DNA from: Muriiphilus sp048268845
GTDB lineage: Bacteria; Pseudomonadota; Alphaproteobacteria; Rhodobacterales; Rhodobacteraceae
Direction: 5' to 3'
Length of the DNA stretch: 64,000 bases
NCBI GenBank assembly: GCA_048268845.1
Contig: JBLWUQ010000012.1
Location: forward strand, 25,544-89,543
Below, one piece after another: positions 40,113 through 48,522 of the stretch. Every line of letters begins with the position of its first letter. Position 1 is the first letter of the stretch. The notes under the pieces were generated by a model. The model had not been told where the DNA came from, did no database searches, and worked only from the letters and a program-made list of their open reading frames with translations. The position numbers were made by a program, and so were the translations under genes.

Positions 40113-41126
40113 ATGCGCCGTCTGTTCATCCTCCTTGCGTTTGTCTGCTCCCCGGTGTCGCTGGCCGCTGGTCCGGTGATCGGCATCTCCTATCCTCCGG
40201 CCGGCGACGACGCCGCGCGCGCCTTTACCGTCGTGGCGCTGGCTGACCTTGGCGTGACGCATATCCGGATCGGCGAGAGCTGGGCGCGGCGGCCCCTGCA
40301 CGCGACGCCCAAGGATTTCGCGCCGCTTGTCCGGCGGATCGGCGCACTTCGGGCGGGCGGCCTCCGCATCCTCTTGACGGTGTCATCCGACGGCCCGGAC
40401 AAAGCCTGCCTGCGCCGCTCGGATCTTGCCTGCGCAATTGCGCCCGACGCCCCGTTCGAGGCTTTCCTTGCCGCACTTCTGACCGCTGTCGGTGACGAAC
40501 TGGACGCGATCCAGTTCGCCAACGAATGGGACAACCGCTTTCCCGGCAGCACCGCCGAGTTTCTGGCGCTGCACGCGCGCTTTGCCACTACGGTTCGCCG
40601 CCTGCGCCCGGATCTGACGCTGGTTCTGGGCGGCGTGACCGGGCGTGCGCCCTATTCGGTGGCGATCTGCGAGGCGGGGATTGCTCCGGACCTTGGTCCC
40701 GAGGTTGACCCTGCGCAGATCACGAACGAGTTCTGCACGCGCGAGGCCGAGCGCAACCGCGCCGCGCGCGATATGGTTTCGGCGGCGCTGGCGCGGGCCG
40801 ATTACGACGTGGCCGACCTGCACCTTTACGACGCGGTAAACGCCTGGCCCGGCGCGGTCGATTGGGTAGAGGCGCGCACCGCTGGCCGCCCGGTCTGGCT
40901 GACCGAGTTCGGCGGCCCCAGCCCGGAGGTCGAGCCGACTTCGCCGGAATATCAGGCAAGCCGCCTTGCGCTCTACCTCGACATGGTCGCCCGGCTGCCG
41001 GTCGCGCGGGCCTATTATTTCAAGCTGACCGACGATCCGGGGTCGTATCATTCGCTCTCTGGCCTTTATGACCGTCGCGGTCGCCCCAAGCCCGCGCTCG
41101 AGGTGTTTCGCGCGGCGCTGGACTAG
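40113..41126 (+). CDS. Secreted glycoside-hydrolase-like TIM-barrel protein
   Basis: A 337-residue protein with a signal peptide (MRRLFILLAFVCSPVSLAAG). Features of clan-A glycosidases are visible: VTHIRIGESWAR, IQFANEWDN with an Asn-Glu pair in the acid/base position (about residue 140), and VWLTEFGGPSPE, whose Glu would be the nucleophile on a later strand. This suggests a retaining hydrolase of the GH39/GH5-like kind. No clear ribosome-binding site precedes ATG 40113, which follows the rpmE terminator by 15 bp. Substrate unknown. Confidence 0.65.
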   Translation: MRRLFILLAFVCSPVSLAAGPVIGISYPPAGDDAARAFTVVALADLGVTHIRIGESWARRPLHATPKDFAPLVRRIGALRAGGLRILLTVSSDGPDKACLRRSDLACAIAPDAPFEAFLAALLTAVGDELDAIQFANEWDNRFPGSTAEFLALHARFATTVRRLRPDLTLVLGGVTGRAPYSVAICEAGIAPDLGPEVDPAQITNEFCTREAERNRAARDMVSAALARADYDVADLHLYDAVNAWPGAVDWVEARTAGRPVWLTEFGGPSPEVEPTSPEYQASRLALYLDMVARLPVARAYYFKLTDDPGSYHSLSGLYDRRGRPKPALEVFRAALD

Positions 41127-41226
41127 ATCGCAGCCGGGACGTGCCGTCGCACCTTTCCTCATCGCCCCAACCACGTTATTCTGTGGCAAAGCGTGAACAA
41201 GGCGCGACATTTGGTAGGGATAGGGC

Positions 41227-42039
41227 GTGGCGCATATCATCGTCGTGGGGAACGAAAAGGGGGGCGCGGGGAAATCCACCGTCTCGATGCATGTGGCGAC
41301 CGCGCTGGCGCGGATGGGGCACCGGACCGGGCTGCTCGACCTCGACCTGCGCCAGAAGACCGTCGCGCGCTTCATCGCCAACCGCAAGACAACGATCGCG
41401 CGCCATGGCCTCGACCTTCCCACACCCGTCTACCGCGACCTGCCCGAGGTCGATCAGGCCAGCCTGAACCCCGGCGAGAACGCCTATGACCGGCGGCTGA
41501 GCCAGGCCGTTGCGGCGATGGAACGTGACAGCGATTTCATCGTGATCGACTGCCCCGGCTCGCACACACGGCTGAGCCAGGTGGCGCATACGCTGGCCGA
41601 TACGCTTATCACGCCGCTCAACGACAGTTTCGTCGATTTCGATCTGCTGGCCCATATCGACGGCGAGACCGGCAAGATCCTCGCGCCTTCGGTCTATTCC
41701 GAGATGGTGTGGAACGCGCGCCAGTTGCGCTCGCAGGCCGGGCTGAAGCCGATCGACTGGGTTGTGGTGCGCAACCGCCTCGGCGCACAGGCGATGCACA
41801 ACAAGGAAAAGATGGGCCACGCGCTGGACGCGCTGTCGCGCCGGATCGGGTTTCGCACCGCGCCGGGGCTGAATGAGCGGGTGATCTTCCGCGAGCTCTT
41901 CCCGCGCGGGCTGACGCTGCTGGATTTGCGCGATGTCGGCGTCGTCGGCCAGATGAACATCTCGAACGTCGCCGCAAGGCAGGAATTGCGCGACCTGATC
42001 AAGGCGCTCAACCTGCCCGGCGTCACCGCGGATTTCTGA
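41227..42039 (+). CDS. mipZ: ParA-family ATPase MipZ (division-site positioning)
   Basis: A 270-residue deviant-Walker ATPase: NEKGGAGKST (P-loop with the extra Lys), LLDLDLRQKTVARFIANR, and DFIVIDCPGSHTRLSQVAHTLADTLITPLNDSFVDFDLLA. That layout is characteristic of MipZ, which in alphaproteobacteria forms a gradient from ParB at the poles and blocks FtsZ assembly. The start is GTG 41227 after TAGGGATAGGGC. It converges on the small gene at 42051-42362. Confidence 0.88.
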   Translation: MAHIIVVGNEKGGAGKSTVSMHVATALARMGHRTGLLDLDLRQKTVARFIANRKTTIARHGLDLPTPVYRDLPEVDQASLNPGENAYDRRLSQAVAAMERDSDFIVIDCPGSHTRLSQVAHTLADTLITPLNDSFVDFDLLAHIDGETGKILAPSVYSEMVWNARQLRSQAGLKPIDWVVVRNRLGAQAMHNKEKMGHALDALSRRIGFRTAPGLNERVIFRELFPRGLTLLDLRDVGVVGQMNISNVAARQELRDLIKALNLPGVTADF

Positions 42040-42050
42040 GGCGTTCGGCG

Positions 42051-42362
42051 CTATTGCTCGTCGGAAATGTCGCGCTCCGGGTCCCACCCGGCCGACCGTG
42101 CCCGCGCCATCGCCTGCGACTGGATCTCGAGGTATCTCGTGCGCATCGGCTCGGGCAGGTTGCCGACGCGAAAGCCGTGGGCCTGCCATTGCTCCTGCAC
42201 CCGCTGCCAAAGCGCCTCGATCTGCGTGACGTTCCAGCCGGCGCAGGTCTCGGATTGCTCGATCAGCCCGAAGGCCCAGCCATCGCGGATGATCTTGCCG
42301 GTATCGGTCATGCCGCCGTTCAGATCGTTGTCGATCCCGACATAGGTATTGGGTGCGCTCAT
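42051..42362 (-). CDS. Conserved-looking small protein downstream of cbbO, function unknown
   Basis: A 103-residue soluble protein (MSAPNTYVGIDNDLNGGMTDTGKIIRDGWAFGLI split by a Gly-rich turn, then WNVTQIEALWQRVQEQW). It has no known motif that I recognise. It follows cbbO by 12 bp and so should be in the RuBisCO operon; a role in RuBisCO activase function is possible but unproven. Confidence 0.7.
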   Translation of the reverse strand: MSAPNTYVGIDNDLNGGMTDTGKIIRDGWAFGLIEQSETCAGWNVTQIEALWQRVQEQWQAHGFRVGNLPEPMRTRYLEIQSQAMARARSAGWDPERDISDEQ

Positions 42363-42374
42363 CGGCTGTGCTTT

Positions 42375-44717
42375 CTAACTGGTCAGGCTGGCGAACAGTG
42401 CCGGCAGTTTTTCCGGCAGCCGGTCGACATGATCGACGATGGTATAGTTGTTCGCCCCGAAAATGCGGCTGACATAGCTGTCTGCCTGCGGATCAAGCGT
42501 CAGGCAATAGCTCAGCACCCCCTTGGCCTGCAACTCGTCAACCGCCTTGCGGGTGTCGTGGCGCAAATGCTGCGGGTCGCGCTCGTCGATATCGGCGGGG
42601 GCGCCGTCAGTGACCAGCAGGATCAGCTTGCGCCGCTCGGGCCGTTTCAGCAGGTGCATTCCGGCATGGCGCAGCGCCGTGCCCATCCGGGTCGACAGCC
42701 CGCCCCGCATGCCATCAAGCCGCGCCTTGGCGTCGTCGTCGAACGCTTGGGTGAAATCCTTGAAGCGGTAATATTGCACGTCATGGCGCCCGTCCGAGGC
42801 AAAGCCGTGCAGCGCGTAAGCATCGCCAATGCCGCTGATCGCGGTGGCGACCAGTGTCGCGGCCTCGCGGGTCAGTTCCAGCACGGTCTTGTCGGAGCCC
42901 TCCATCGTGTCATTGGTGCTTTCCGACAGGTCGAGCAGCACGGTCACCGCCAGATCGCGGCGCTTGATCACGTTGCGCATGGTGATGCGCGGATCCGGCA
43001 TGTCGCCCATGCGGATCGCGATCATCGCATCGACGGCGGCATTGAGGTCGATCTCGTCGCCGTCCTCCATGTTGCGCACCCGCTGGACGCCGACCGGCGA
43101 CAGCATGTCGATGATCTGGCGGATGCGATGCGCGACCGGCTTGTGCGCCAGCAGGATATCATCGACCGCGCCGGGATCGCCGCGTGTCGCGCGCCGTTCG
43201 TGCAGCGTGACCCAGTCGGGGCGGTAGAGCTGCACCTGATAATCCCATTCCGGATAGTGAAACGGCGGCGAAATCGGCTCCTTGCCCCACATTTCGTTGA
43301 ACGAGGTGGTGGCCTCGCCCGCATCCTCATAGGGCCGGAACTCGTCCTCGCAGACCCATATTTCCTGCGCGTCGTCGCCGGCCAACTCGGCGTCGACCTC
43401 ATGCGCCATTTCCATAACCGAGACGTATTTGCGCACCTGCCGCTGGCTGGCGGGGACGTATTCGGTGCCGTCGCGGCTCCAGTCGAACTCCTCGAAGGCC
43501 CAGACAAAGTGGTTGTCGTCGCGATAGGGAATGCGGATCGAATTGAGGATGCGCAGGCTCGGCACCTCGCGGCGCGCGGCGAAGACGTGGAAAAGCTCAA
43601 GCCCGAGATTCCAGGCGAACTGGTTGTCCTCTGCGCTGGCCGCGATCCCGGCATGGAACCTGGCGCCCAGCGCGTCGAGCTGGTCGTCGCCGGTCAGGGC
43701 ATTGGCATCGTTCAGCAACCGCGCGAACTGCTCCAGCGCGGCGATTGTCGGATGCTCGGGGGTGTATGCATGATCCATCGCCAGAAGCCGCCCCCAGAGC
43801 TTGCCCAGCCCCGGAAACTCGCACGCCGCCAGCCATTCGATCCGGGCATCCTCAATCAGCGAGATAAAAACCATCTGCGCCGGTGAAAGCTGCTCGGCCG
43901 AGATCGCAGACCTCGTGTAGTGCAGATGCGCCGCCAGATGCGTGGCCATCGCGCGATAAAGGTCGGGGCCGGGAATGCCGCCGGTGTCATCCACCGCGTC
44001 GGGCAGATGCAGCACGAACTGGTCGAGATAGGGGCGAAACCCCTCGTGGTCGGCGGCGGCGGGGCGCAGGAAGAAATCGCGCCCCCAGAGCGCGCGCAGG
44101 TAGAAGTTGAGCTTGCGCTGGCTGTCGACAAACAGCGTGCCGCGCCGCTCCTGCTGCAGCATCTTGCGGGCATCGGCGCTTTCGAGTGCGAAGTAGCGCG
44201 CGAGGTTCGGCAGATCGCGACGGTAGGCGTCGGCACCAAACATCGCCCAGCGGCGCAGGCCGGACAGGGTGAGCTTGGACAGAAGCTCGTCGATATGCGC
44301 CAGCATCGGGCGAAGGCCGCGCGACGCATTGGCGGAAAGCTGGTGGATCAGGGCGAGATAGCCGCGCAGAAGCTCGGGATCGCCCAGACGCCGCGCGGCG
44401 GTGGGCAGCGAGGAAAACATCAGCGCGATCACGTCGCCCGAGGTCATCGAGGACAGTTTCAGGGCGGCGTTCACGCTGTCGCGGATCACGTCCTCGCCGC
44501 ATTCGCGCACCACCGCAGGCATGTTCTCGAGGTAGGCGAACACAAGGTCATGGCCGCGCCCGAGGCTGCAGAGCGCCCTGGCGCCTTCGAGATAAGCGCC
44601 AAGCCCGGCGGGCGACATCACCCGCGCTGCATCGTGGAAGGTGGGGTCGATCGTCGCGATCAGGTCGGGCGGCGCCTTGGCAACGCAGGCGCGAAAGTCA
44701 TCAAGGTCGATACTCAT
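42375..44717 (-). CDS. cbbO: RuBisCO activase subunit CbbO (VWA domain)
   Basis: A 780-residue protein. The C-terminal von Willebrand A domain has the MIDAS motif DLSESTN (about residue 605) and later LILLVTDGAPADIDE. CbbO is the adaptor of the CbbQ-CbbO motor and binds RuBisCO through its MIDAS site while the CbbQ ring removes inhibitory sugar phosphates. The N-terminal 580 residues are the helical CbbO/NorD-type region. NorD is the main alternative, but the cbbLSQ context settles it. Confidence 0.93.
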   Translation of the reverse strand: MSIDLDDFRACVAKAPPDLIATIDPTFHDAARVMSPAGLGAYLEGARALCSLGRGHDLVFAYLENMPAVVRECGEDVIRDSVNAALKLSSMTSGDVIALMFSSLPTAARRLGDPELLRGYLALIHQLSANASRGLRPMLAHIDELLSKLTLSGLRRWAMFGADAYRRDLPNLARYFALESADARKMLQQERRGTLFVDSQRKLNFYLRALWGRDFFLRPAAADHEGFRPYLDQFVLHLPDAVDDTGGIPGPDLYRAMATHLAAHLHYTRSAISAEQLSPAQMVFISLIEDARIEWLAACEFPGLGKLWGRLLAMDHAYTPEHPTIAALEQFARLLNDANALTGDDQLDALGARFHAGIAASAEDNQFAWNLGLELFHVFAARREVPSLRILNSIRIPYRDDNHFVWAFEEFDWSRDGTEYVPASQRQVRKYVSVMEMAHEVDAELAGDDAQEIWVCEDEFRPYEDAGEATTSFNEMWGKEPISPPFHYPEWDYQVQLYRPDWVTLHERRATRGDPGAVDDILLAHKPVAHRIRQIIDMLSPVGVQRVRNMEDGDEIDLNAAVDAMIAIRMGDMPDPRITMRNVIKRRDLAVTVLLDLSESTNDTMEGSDKTVLELTREAATLVATAISGIGDAYALHGFASDGRHDVQYYRFKDFTQAFDDDAKARLDGMRGGLSTRMGTALRHAGMHLLKRPERRKLILLVTDGAPADIDERDPQHLRHDTRKAVDELQAKGVLSYCLTLDPQADSYVSRIFGANNYTIVDHVDRLPEKLPALFASLTS

Positions 44718-44738
44718 GGCTTGGCCTTTCGTCCGGGT

Positions 44739-44785
44739 GGCACCGGCGCCGCGCGGTGCCGGAACGCGCGCCCGCGCGGGCGCGC
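44739..44785. repeat. Two adjacent palindromes in the cbbQ-cbbO spacer
   Basis: A GGCACCG / CGGTGCC hairpin (44739-44745 with 44754-44760) is followed by a perfect 20-bp palindrome of alternating G and C-rich bases at 44766-44785. On the minus-strand transcript they lie just after cbbQ and could act as a processing or partial-termination site that lowers cbbO relative to cbbL, cbbS and cbbQ. Confidence 0.65.
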
Positions 44786-44789
44786 CGCA

Positions 44790-45599
44790 TCACACGAAAA
44801 ACGTCTCGACCGCCGCCTGCAGCGTCTGGCGCATGTCGGCATCGTCAGTCAGCGGCGTGACCAGCGTCATCTTGCAGGCGGCGTTCGGATCGACGCCTTC
44901 GGCGATCATCTGCCCGGCATAGACCAAGAGCCGCGTCGAAATCCCCTCGTCCAGCCCGTGCCCCTTGAGGTTGCGGGACCGCCCGGCGATCTGCACCAGC
45001 TTCATCGCCGTTTCAGAATCGACGCCGGTCTCGCGCGCCACGATCTCGGCCTCCAGCGCCGCCTCGGGATAGTCGAAATCGAGCGCGCCGAAGCGTTGCT
45101 TGGTCGATTGCTTGAGGTCTTTCATCAACGACTGGTAACCGGGGTTGTAGGAGATCACGAGCTGGAAGTCGGGATGCGCCTCGACCATTTCGCCGGTCTT
45201 GTCGAGCGGCAGTTGCCGGCGGTGGTCGGTCAGCGGATGGATCACCACGGTGGTGTCCTGACGCGCCTCGACGATCTCGTCGAGATAGCAGATCGCCCCG
45301 ATCCGCGCCGCCGTCGTCAGCGGGCCGTCCTGCCAATGGGTGCCATCCTTGTCGAGCAGGAAGCGGCCGACCAGATCCGATGCCGTCATGTCCTCGTTGC
45401 AGGCCACGGTGATCAGCGGGCGGCCCAGTTTCCAGGCCATGTACTCGACAAAGCGCGACTTGCCGCAGCCGGTCGGCCCCTTCAGCATCAAGGGCATCCG
45501 GCGGGCATAGGCGGCCTCATACAGCGCGTCCTCGCCGGCGGTGACGCGGTAGTAAGGCTCGACCGCGACCTTGTAGTTCTGCGCGTTGTGCATGTTCAT
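44790..45599 (-). CDS. cbbQ: RuBisCO activase subunit CbbQ (MoxR-type AAA+ ATPase)
   Basis: A 269-residue AAA+ protein: Walker A GPTGCGKSRFVEYMAWKLG, Walker B AICYLDEIVEAR, sensor 1 around LVISYNPGYQSLMKDLK and an arginine-rich C-terminal helical domain (DEGISTRLLVYAGQMI). It forms the hexameric motor that with CbbO remodels inhibited RuBisCO. It lies 18 bp after cbbS. Confidence 0.95.
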   Translation of the reverse strand: MNMHNAQNYKVAVEPYYRVTAGEDALYEAAYARRMPLMLKGPTGCGKSRFVEYMAWKLGRPLITVACNEDMTASDLVGRFLLDKDGTHWQDGPLTTAARIGAICYLDEIVEARQDTTVVIHPLTDHRRQLPLDKTGEMVEAHPDFQLVISYNPGYQSLMKDLKQSTKQRFGALDFDYPEAALEAEIVARETGVDSETAMKLVQIAGRSRNLKGHGLDEGISTRLLVYAGQMIAEGVDPNAACKMTLVTPLTDDADMRQTLQAAVETFFV

Positions 45600-45617
45600 G
45601 TCCCGCTTCCTTCGGCC

Positions 45618-45974
45618 TCAGACCGGGGTGCCGCGAAACACCACCATTTCGGCACCCTTGGACTGGGCAAAATTGTCATAGCCGACCAGCTTGACGTGGT
45701 TGTCCGGGTGCGCCTTGTGGCAGGCTTCGACCTCGGCGAGGATGCGGTCGACATCGGTTTCCCCGAACATCGGCAGCTTCCACATGTACCAGTAATGGTC
45801 GAAGGCGTTTTCCGGCTCGGTGTGTTCGACCGCCGGGTTCCAGCCCTTGGACACGATGTATTCCACCTGCTTGCGGATGCGCGCGGCGTCCATTTCCGGC
45901 AGGTATGAGAAGGTTTCGAACTTGCGGCTGGTCGGGTCGGCAAGGCTTGATGAATAGTCCTTCATGTCGCTCAT
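45618..45974 (-). CDS. cbbS: RuBisCO small subunit
   Basis: A 118-residue form I small subunit: TFSYLPEMDAARIRKQVEYIVSKGW, then YWYMWKLPMFGETDVDRILAEVEACHKAHPDNHVKLVGYDN, with the short beta-A/beta-B loop of bacterial form IA. ATG 45974 is 27 bp after the cbbL stop. Confidence 0.97.
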   Translation of the reverse strand: MSDMKDYSSSLADPTSRKFETFSYLPEMDAARIRKQVEYIVSKGWNPAVEHTEPENAFDHYWYMWKLPMFGETDVDRILAEVEACHKAHPDNHVKLVGYDNFAQSKGAEMVVFRGTPV

Positions 45975-46001
45975 GTTTCAGTCCTTTTTGTCTGCTGCAG
46001 A

Positions 46002-47441
46002 TCAGCGGTGCTGCACGTCGAGCTTGTCGACGGTGTCGAACTCGAACTTGATCTCTTTCCAGGTCTCCATCGCGATACCCAGTTCGGGGCTGGCCTTGGC
46101 GGCTTCGGTCAGGATTTCCTTGCCCTCGGTTTCCAGCACCCGGCCCTGGTTGCGCGCCTCGACGCAGGCCTCCAGCGCCACCCGGTTCGCCGCGGCCCCC
46201 GCCGCGTTGCCCCAGGGGTGGCCAAGCGTGCCGCCGCCGAACTGAAGCACTGCATCGTCGCCGAAGATCGAGACCAGCGCCGGCATGTGCCAGACGTGGA
46301 TGCCGCCCGAGGCGACCGCGAAGGCACCCGGCATCGCGCCCCAGTCCTGATCGAAGAAGATCCCGCGCGAGCGGTCTTCCTTGATGTAGCGTTCGCGCAA
46401 GAGGTCGATCCAGCCCAGGGTGGACGCGCGGTCGCCCTCGAGCTTGCCGACCACGGTGCCGGTATGCAGGTGATCGCCACCCGACAGCCGCAGCATCTTG
46501 GTCAGGACCCGGAAATGGATGCCGTGGTTCGGGTTGCGGTCCAGAACCGCGTGCATGGCGCGGTGGATGTGCAGGAGCATCCCGTTGTCGCGGCACCAGT
46601 TGGCGAGCCCCGTGTTGGCGGTGAAACCGCCGGTCAGGTAGTCGTGCATGATGATCGGCGCGCCAAGCTCCTTGGCGTATTCGGCGCGCTTGTACATCTC
46701 CTCGGGCGTTGGCGCGGTGACGTTCAGGTAATGCCCCTTGCGCTCGCCGGTTTCGGCCTCGGCCTTGTCGATGGCCTCCATCACGAAGTCGAACCGCTGA
46801 CGCCAGCGCATGAAGGGCTGCGAGTTGACGTTCTCGTCGTCCTTGGTGAAATCGAGCCCGCCGCGCAGGCATTCATAGACCGCGCGGCCATAGTTCTTGG
46901 CCGACAGCCCGAGTTTCGGCTTGATCGTGCAGCCCAGAAGCGGGCGGCCATACTTGTTCATTATGTCACGCTCGACCTGGATGCCGTGCGGCGGGCCGCC
47001 ACAGGTCATCACGTAGGCCAGCGGGATACGCACGTCTTCCAGCCGCAGCGCACGCACCGCCTTGAAACCGAAGACGTTGCCGACCAGCGAGGTCAGGATG
47101 TTGACCACCGAGCCTTCCTCGAACAGGTCGATCGGGTAGGCGATGAAGGCATAGAACGCCTCGTCGTTGCCCGGCACGTCCTCGATCGCATAGGCGCGGC
47201 CCTTGTAATAGTCGAGGTCGGTCAGAAGGTCGGTCCAGACCGTCGTCCAGGTGCCGGTCGAGCTTTCGGCGGCAACGGCGGCGGCGGCTTCTTCGCGCGG
47301 CACGCCGGCCTGCGGGATGACCTTGAAACAGGCCAGAAAATCGGTGTCCTTGGGGGTGTAGTCAGGCATCCAGTAGGTTTCCTGATACGCCTTCACCCCG
47401 GCGCTGTAGGTCTTGCCTTGATCCTTTGCCATCGCGGTCAT
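46002..47441 (-). CDS. cbbL: RuBisCO large subunit, form IA
   Basis: A 479-residue large subunit. Active-site residues: Lys in GCTIKPKLGLS, the carbamylated Lys with Asp and Glu in GGLDFTKDDENVN, HIHRAMHA, and loop 6 Lys in TVVGKLEGDR. N-terminus KTYSAGVKAYQETYWMPDYTPKDTDFLACFK and segments such as GERKGHYLNVTAPTPEEMYKRAEYAKELG are green-type IA, not the red-type IC that many Rhodobacterales carry. GGGAGG precedes ATG 47441 by 3 nt; ATG 47432 is an alternative. No carboxysome shell gene is adjacent. Confidence 0.97.
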   Translation of the reverse strand: MTAMAKDQGKTYSAGVKAYQETYWMPDYTPKDTDFLACFKVIPQAGVPREEAAAAVAAESSTGTWTTVWTDLLTDLDYYKGRAYAIEDVPGNDEAFYAFIAYPIDLFEEGSVVNILTSLVGNVFGFKAVRALRLEDVRIPLAYVMTCGGPPHGIQVERDIMNKYGRPLLGCTIKPKLGLSAKNYGRAVYECLRGGLDFTKDDENVNSQPFMRWRQRFDFVMEAIDKAEAETGERKGHYLNVTAPTPEEMYKRAEYAKELGAPIIMHDYLTGGFTANTGLANWCRDNGMLLHIHRAMHAVLDRNPNHGIHFRVLTKMLRLSGGDHLHTGTVVGKLEGDRASTLGWIDLLRERYIKEDRSRGIFFDQDWGAMPGAFAVASGGIHVWHMPALVSIFGDDAVLQFGGGTLGHPWGNAAGAAANRVALEACVEARNQGRVLETEGKEILTEAAKASPELGIAMETWKEIKFEFDTVDKLDVQHR

Positions 47442-47552
47442 GTTCCTCCCGATCCGTCGCCAAGGCCCAGAAGGGCCGTTGCCAACAGGGGTAGTTGACC
47501 CGTCTCATCAATAATATTAAATTGTTTTGATCATACTAATAGATGTTTACTT
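47442..47552. promoter_or_regulatory. cbbL-cbbR divergent control region
   Basis: The 111-bp gap is AT-rich near cbbR, unlike its surroundings. ATCAA (47507-47511) and TTGAT (47527-47531) form an inverted repeat, with TAATATTA (47512-47519) as an inner palindrome; LysR-type T-N11-A spacings occur here. It should bind CbbR to switch on cbbLSQO and repress cbbR. Confidence 0.6.
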
Positions 47553-48470
47553 ATGACACGGTTCATCGCCCCGACCCTGCAACAACTGCGCCTGTTCGAA
47601 GCGGTGGCGCGTCACGGCTCGATCACCCGCGCCGCCGAAGAAGTGCATCTGACCCAGCCCTCGGTGTCGATGCAGGTGCGCGCGCTCGAGGACAAGATCG
47701 GCCAGCCCTTGACCGAACAGATCGGCAAGGCGCTGCACCTGACGCGGGCGGGCGAGGCGGTGGCCATCGCCAGCCGCGACGTGCTGGCCCGGATGCAAGA
47801 GCTTGAACAGGCGCTGCGCGATCTTGAGGGCGACGTGGCGGGGCCGCTGTCGGTCGCGGTGGTGTCATCGGCGAAATACGTGGTGCCGCAACTGCTGGGC
47901 GCGTTCAAGCGGCGCCATCCACGGGTCGAACCCCGGCTTCAGATCGCCAACCGCGAAACCGTGCTGGCGAGGCTGGCGCGAAATGCCGACGATCTGTGCA
48001 TCATGGGTCAGCCGCCGGACGAAGTGTCAGTCATCGAGCGGCCGTTTCTGGAGAACGTGATCGTGCCTGTGGCGCGGCCGGATCACCCGCTGGCGTTTGA
48101 AACCGCGATCCCGCTTTCGCGGCTGGCGCGGGAACCGCTGATCCGGCGCGAGTCCGGCTCGGGCACCCGCAAGGCGGTGCAGGCGCTGTTTTCGGCGCAG
48201 GGGATCGAGGCCGGCGCGCATCTGGAACTGGACGATGTCGAGGCGATCAAGCAGGCGGTGGTAGCCGGGCTCGGGGTGGCGTTCCTGTCGCTGCACGCGC
48301 TCCGGCTCGAACTGGCGGCGGGCGAGGTCGCGGTGCTGGACGCCGAGGGATTTCCGCTACGCCGGCAATGGTATGCGGTGCATCGCAAGGGCAAGCACCT
48401 GTCGAACGCGGCGCGCGGGTTTCTGGACTTCCTGCTCGAGGAAGGCGCGGATGAGGTGGCGGGCACCTGA
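47553..48470 (+). CDS. cbbR: LysR-type RuBisCO operon regulator CbbR
   Basis: A 305-residue LysR protein. HTH in residues 8-46 (TLQQLRLFEAVARHGSITRAAEEVHLTQPSVSMQVRALE) and effector domain with RESGSGTRKAVQALF, both typical of CbbR, which senses metabolites such as RuBP or NADPH. It is divergent from cbbL. ATG 47553 has no evident ribosome-binding site (TTTACTT), so translation may be weak. Confidence 0.93.
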   Translation: MTRFIAPTLQQLRLFEAVARHGSITRAAEEVHLTQPSVSMQVRALEDKIGQPLTEQIGKALHLTRAGEAVAIASRDVLARMQELEQALRDLEGDVAGPLSVAVVSSAKYVVPQLLGAFKRRHPRVEPRLQIANRETVLARLARNADDLCIMGQPPDEVSVIERPFLENVIVPVARPDHPLAFETAIPLSRLAREPLIRRESGSGTRKAVQALFSAQGIEAGAHLELDDVEAIKQAVVAGLGVAFLSLHALRLELAAGEVAVLDAEGFPLRRQWYAVHRKGKHLSNAARGFLDFLLEEGADEVAGT

Positions 48471-48478
48471 CGCGCGGT

Positions 48479-48508
48479 CTCCGGGCCCGGCCTGCACCGG
48501 ACCCGGAG
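48479..48508. terminator. Bidirectional terminator between cbbR and the TRAP genes
   Basis: CTCCGGGCCCGG (48479-48490) pairs with CCGGACCCGGAG (48497-48508) with one mismatch, in the 52-bp gap between two converging genes. Confidence 0.7.
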
Positions 48509-48522
48509 GGGTCACATCACGC

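Noticed and set aside
42051..48470. A carboxysome operon
   Set aside because: No shell protein, CsoS2 or carbonic anhydrase gene is present next to cbbLS; cbbQ and cbbO alone do not imply carboxysomes.
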